Shown one piece after another: positions 60,028 through 64,000 of a stretch of 64,000 nucleotides of DNA. The DNA is from Syncephalastrum monosporum B8922 (lineage: Eukaryota > Mucoromycota > Mucoromycetes > Mucorales > Syncephalastraceae), in contig JNEN01000659.1 in NCBI GenBank assembly GCA_000697355.1, positions 1 to 64,000 of the forward strand. Reading direction: 5' to 3'. The position numbers were made by a program, and so were the translations under genes. The notes under the pieces were generated by a model that made no database searches, had not been told where the DNA came from, and saw nothing but the letters and a program-made list of their open reading frames with translations. Each line of letters opens with the position of its first letter. The first letter of the stretch is position 1.

Positions 60028-61368
60028 TTAACTGCAGATGGGTTCAGGGGATGGGCATGGTGAGAAGGAGGGAGGGGATGGCGCGGGAGACGCAAAGGAG
60101 TTCCCATAGAAGCAGTACTTGTTTACAAAGTCATGATATCTTGTTTGGGACCCGTCATCGTCGTTCTCGTTGTCAGGTGATGCCGGGCGCTTTTGCTGCT
60201 CCTGTTGCTGGTAGTAGTAGGAAGGAAACTGCTTAAAGTGCTGCATGTTGGAGAAGGAAGCCATGGCGCGGGGCTGTTGCAAGGGAGACGCGCGGGAAGG
60301 TACAGTGTCGGAGCGCTTAGCAGCCGAGAGCGAGGCGCCGAAATCGTAACGATGGCCGAGCTTCTTTTTCTGCTGGGTATTTTCTCGGAAATTGATGTAG
60401 TTGGTATTAGTTTTTGGGACGGATGCGGGGGAGGTGATGCTGGTCGTGGAGAAGGTCGGGACACTGAGTGATTTCTTGAGGGTTGCAGTCGCAGTGGGCG
60501 TCGCCTCCGCTACTGCAGCATGATGATAAGCACTGTCTGCCTCGTTATCGTCTTCATTGTCGTAATGGTGACAATCCGACGGAAGGATTACGTCAACTTG
60601 ATAATTGGCACCGTCGTTGTTGTCCCAAAATTCGTTGTCGTTGACAGTATACTTCAGGGCGAGGTAGACAGTGATGTTGGGGCTAGCACAATCGTCGAGA
60701 CGAATCGTAAATGAAAAACGATCCCAGGTATTGGCCGAGCTACCAATGGGCTCGCGATAAAGAGCCTCTGTCTCGTGGAAGGATTTCCAGTAATCTGTGG
60801 TGTAGCGCACTGTGACATGCTTCTCAAAGGCCAGGTTGGCAACGCGGCATCGTCCCCGGAGGATGTTATCATTCTTGTCGAGCTGCAGGCTCTCAATGCG
60901 AATGACGCTCTGGATAGCAGGTGTTCGGATTGTAGGCCAGTTGGGGTATTTGAGCTCGACTTGCTCGCGACACGAGGGGCATGCCAGCGGGAGCGAGGAC
61001 GGGTCGCCTTGACGGACCGCGCTCGGCTTTTGCGTCTTGAGGAAAAAGCGTACGCTCTCCAGTTTGGTGTCGCAGAAGCGCACCGATTTGCCTTTCTTGC
61101 TCTTGGATATAGGCACTGTTTGAGGTTCCCTCGCCTTCTCGACATGGGCCTGCTTGTGCAACGTGACCCGTCTGCGACTGGGTTCAATGGCAACCACGTT
61201 GTTGGTGGAGGTCATAGTATGTGATGAATGATTATGCAGATAGTATTGATGCAGATGTTGGAGCGATTTTACGTTGCCTTGTCCCGCAGCATTGGGCGAG
61301 GACGAGGTCAATGATGCATGGTGTGAAAATATGTGGTTTGGCGGCGAGAAGGACGGCGCCAGAGTCAT
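60028..61368 (-). CDS. CBM21-domain glycogen-targeting subunit of protein phosphatase 1
   Basis: 446 aa in one exon. A PP1-docking motif of the RVxF type, KSVRF, sits at residues 94-98 (SKKGKSVRFCDTKLESVRFF). The CBM21 carbohydrate-binding domain spans about 153-262: IRIESLQLDKNDNILRGRCR, VANLAFEKHVTVRYTTDYWK, WDRFSFTIRLDD, LALKYTVNDNEFWDNNDGAN and YQVDVILP. This layout is that of Gac1/Pig1-type proteins that bring PP1 to glycogen and so activate glycogen synthase. The C-terminal 170 residues are low-complexity, rich in Gln, Pro and Ser. The N-terminal 60 residues are His/Ser-rich and dispensable-looking; a downstream Met (residue 52) is an alternative start. Confidence 0.88.
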   Translation of the reverse strand: MTLAPSFSPPNHIFSHHASLTSSSPNAAGQGNVKSLQHLHQYYLHNHSSHTMTSTNNVVAIEPSRRRVTLHKQAHVEKAREPQTVPISKSKKGKSVRFCDTKLESVRFFLKTQKPSAVRQGDPSSLPLACPSCREQVELKYPNWPTIRTPAIQSVIRIESLQLDKNDNILRGRCRVANLAFEKHVTVRYTTDYWKSFHETEALYREPIGSSANTWDRFSFTIRLDDCASPNITVYLALKYTVNDNEFWDNNDGANYQVDVILPSDCHHYDNEDDNEADSAYHHAAVAEATPTATATLKKSLSVPTFSTTSITSPASVPKTNTNYINFRENTQQKKKLGHRYDFGASLSAAKRSDTVPSRASPLQQPRAMASFSNMQHFKQFPSYYYQQQEQQKRPASPDNENDDDGSQTRYHDFVNKYCFYGNSFASPAPSPPSFSPCPSPEPICS

Positions 61369-63535
61369 GATAAGAAGAGAGGAGTAAGGGGGAAAGGCAA
61401 GGGAAAGAGGAAGAGGTTCCGAGATGATACGGTTTTATATATCGAAAAAAAAATTTTGGGTGTGATGAAAAATAAAATAAAAAAAAAACTGATAGGGCGG
61501 GTCAATGCAATCAAAAAAAAAAAAAAACATTACAAGAATAGCTTGGGTTGATTACAATATGAAGGTCGTTGTATGTGCCTTTTGCCAACTCCCACGCGGC
61601 ACCTTCGCATGGCGTCCTATTTCCAATGAAAGGCCTCCTTCATCAGAAAGTTTCTTCGTTTCTGTTTTCTGCATTGATTTCAAATCCTGAGGAAATAGAT
61701 ATATAGCAGATAGAGAAGACGATAGAAGTCGCGTAACATAGTCCGACCAGTGCAACCATTTGCAAAAGCATCAACGGCATGGCCACACCAGCACGCCCGA
61801 TTATGGAAATCTGATTGGTCCTCCGCTCTGGCAGCAAGTCGACCCCAGCGACGTTTTTCAGCTGTCGCCTGGCGCTTGCTCCACACAGGTTTTACCATAT
61901 CGAGATAATGGTATCCCCATTATATTCTGTTGCTACTTCTTATCGATGTTCGTGTGGGTAAAGACGTGGTCGGATCTATAACCCGTCGCTGGTTGTCCCC
62001 TTCTCGCATCCTCTTATTTTTTTTTTTCTTGTACGTCTTTTTTTTTTTTTTTACATTTCCCCCAACAAATGCCCATGTTTGTCTTCTCACACCCAGAGCC
62101 ATCATCAGACACGCTTTTCTTACTATTATTCAGATCTACAAGTATCACATAGGGTATGAGATATACTTTCTTTTCTTTTGGCGTTTCACAGCACCCTTCC
62201 TTTAGCTCCTTGTTGTTTGTGGCGGGAAACCAATGAAATTGGAGGGAGATTTGCATCAACGGGCCATGCTGTTGCTCTATCGTAAACAACTTTTTATTTC
62301 CAAAATTTAAAAAAAAAGAAAGTTTTGTCTAGCCAAGTAATATCCGATATTCCTGCTGCGCTGCAGTTCCCGCAGTAATTCAGCTCTCATTGATTTCTAT
62401 CTTCGCGCAGCATCTGCTTTATTTTTCTATTCTTGCTCTTCCGAAAATTGGGTTGCAACTCCCTGGAATGGCAAGGATTCCAGTTCTGGAACGAGATCCG
62501 AAATACAGATGACCTTTTATTTTGTGTCTTTCGGGATTTTCGGTTGGGTAGTGGTAACGTGATAGGCAAACAAATGGGGGAAGAATCGGGGTCAGCCGCG
62601 CGGCGATCGTTTCCCTTTCTCCCGCCATTCTATGGCGGTGCATTCAATGTACAATGCAAAAAAAAAGCATGAGTGCACGAACCACCAGCGGCGAATTGCT
62701 TGTCCAGATTCTGCACTAACAGAATCACCTGCTTTTTTGCACATCTGTAACTTTCTGTTGGGACGGTCATCTGCCAAACACTAAATGCTAGGCTCGCGTG
62801 CTCTTAATGTTTGGAGGAGATACTGCGAGGAAAGGGGGAAGCAGGTAAAAAGATCGCTAACCATGTTTTGAATTGCGGGGATGAACACAAGAAAAAAAAA
62901 TTTACTTTTACGCACACACAAAGCCCAAGCCAAGTAAAGATGAGCGAGCAAATTTTGATTGGTCAATGGCAAAAGATGTGAAAGGGTGGCCTGAGCTCAC
63001 TCAGGATACAATTTTCTCCTATCCTCCTTCCATCAGTTCTCAGTCAATGCTTCTTTATCTCCGGCATCGGATAACGGGGTCAAAGGCGTGTTATCGACGA
63101 CGATCTAATATGGCTTGCGACACTTGATTTATATTTGAGACATTTCCTTTTCCTGTTCGTACTTTCTTTTCCTAGAAACACATATATGGTGTGTGTATAT
63201 AAATCCATATGTGCGTCGTGTGGTATGTGTTGTATATAGGCCATTCCGGGCAGTTGGGACACAACCACCTTACTAAGTAACCAGGTTCCAGAACACCGGG
63301 TTACACCAACGGACCGACCATTCACTCGAAAGATATGGCATGGGAAAGAAATATAGTTGTTTATAATAACCATAGAGAATAGCTTAGACATCATTAGAAT
63401 GAGTAATACAATTGCGTATGAAGGTGAGTGAACTATGAATAAGTATAGCAGTGTGCTTGCGCACGCGAGTGCGAAACAAAAAAAAGAAAATAAAAGAGAA
63501 TGGCGTGATAAGATTGGGTATATAGGCCTCGGAGA
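61369..63535. other. intergenic, no gene seen
   Basis: Holds the promoter of the CBM21 gene (purine-rich leader 61370-61420, several A-runs to 61530) and the 3' flank of the homeobox gene. T-runs lie at 62018-62030 and 62038-62052. Open frames are short and carry no domain. Confidence 0.5.
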
Positions 63536-64000
63536 TCAAGGGAAGAAAGTGTGCTTATTATGTCTGGCAGAAGTAGGGATATGAGACGGAGGAGACGAAA
63601 ATGACGAAGAGGCTGAAGCATAGTTACGCAATTTTTTGTGCTCGTTGCGCACAACAGTAGGTAAAATACGTCTACGGGCATTGATAAACCAGTTGCTGAT
63701 TTGGTTGATGGTAAGGCCCGTTCTATCACCCAGTGAGTTCTTCTCGTTCTCGGTCGGATACGGGTGCTCAGTATGTTCGATCAGCCATTGTTTGAGCACG
63801 GCTGTAACGGTTTTTGGTAGATTACCACGTCGTTTACGATAAGATACCGAGCTTCCTGAGGGCTTGGTGATTCGACCGCCTCCTCCTGCTCCTCCGCTTA
63901 TTGGAGCATGCTGTGTCGGCATAGAAGATGGGTTCTTTTCGGACAGGCCCATTGAGGAGGGTGGACTACTCACGCAGGAGGACAATGGCGAGAAGGACGC
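63536..64000 (-). CDS. TALE homeodomain protein, 5' part beyond the window
   Basis: Partial: the frame is open to the window edge at 64000, so the N-terminus is missing. At least 154 residues are visible. The homeodomain begins RKRRGNLPKTVTAVLKQWL, has the three-residue insertion EHPYP of the TALE class, and ends INQISNWFINARRRILPTVV. The WFINARRR recognition helix is typical of KN/PBX-type TALE factors. A Ser-rich tail ends in HTFFP. Fungal TALE proteins include mating-type and developmental regulators; the role here is unknown. Confidence 0.9.
   Translation of the reverse strand, partial: ASFSPLSSCVSSPPSSMGLSEKNPSSMPTQHAPISGGAGGGGRITKPSGSSVSYRKRRGNLPKTVTAVLKQWLIEHTEHPYPTENEKNSLGDRTGLTINQISNWFINARRRILPTVVRNEHKKLRNYASASSSFSSPPSHIPTSARHNKHTFFP

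Overview
This is eukaryotic nuclear DNA from a fungus, most likely Mucoromycota and probably a Mucorales-type mould; the genus cannot be told from sequence alone. Genes are compact and intron-rich. Most introns are 45-110 nt with GT...AG ends, and two use GC...AG. Several gene types fit this lineage: an APSES regulator, a Zn2Cys6 regulator, a GPI-anchored GH16 protein, a fungal P450, DNMT2, an ARMH3 homologue, a WRKY-GCM1-type zinc finger and a decayed Fanzor-like gene. No rRNA, convincing tRNA, CRISPR array or bacterial operon was seen. Exon junctions were worked out by hand from reading-frame continuity; each full gene model closes in frame without internal stops.

Layout. 1.8-4.2 kb: IRC3-like mitochondrial helicase. 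4.5-6.4 kb: two decayed genes on the minus strand, one Fanzor/TnpB-like and one of an unknown family. 6.5-16.7 kb: a coiled-coil protein, PIG-X, prohibitin 1 (divergent from PIG-X), DNMT2, a 40-aa zinc-ribbon protein, a GPI-anchored GH16 protein and a 12-exon ARMH3. 16.7-20.0 kb: gene-poor, with a tandem repeat and a dispersed repeat. 20.0-31.5 kb: MFS transporter, Rab32-like GTPase, an unknown Ser/Pro-rich protein, SRP54, a Crz1-type C2H2 regulator and an APSES regulator. 31.5-37.0 kb: gene-poor, with a probable non-autonomous DNA transposon. 37.0-55.5 kb: ETF-alpha, endopolyphosphatase, Zn2Cys6 regulator, WRKY-like regulator, ribosomal protein eL13, FAM199X-like nuclear protein, peroxisomal crotonase, a small membrane protein, a P450 and BRX1. 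55.5-60.0 kb: gene-poor. 60.0-64.0 kb: a CBM21 phosphatase-targeting subunit and a TALE homeodomain gene cut by the window edge.

The genes do not form one pathway. Themes are mitochondrial and peroxisomal fat and amino-acid catabolism (ETF-alpha, SKL-ended crotonase), mitochondrial maintenance (IRC3, prohibitin), translation and secretion (eL13, BRX1, SRP54, PIG-X), and a high density of transcription regulators (six of about 25 genes). The most unusual items are the Fanzor relic with all three RuvC-like acidic residues still readable, the WRKY-like factor whose heptad reads WKNNGNT, micro-exons placed inside functional motifs, two GC-AG introns, and two repeat systems in the gene-poor tracts.
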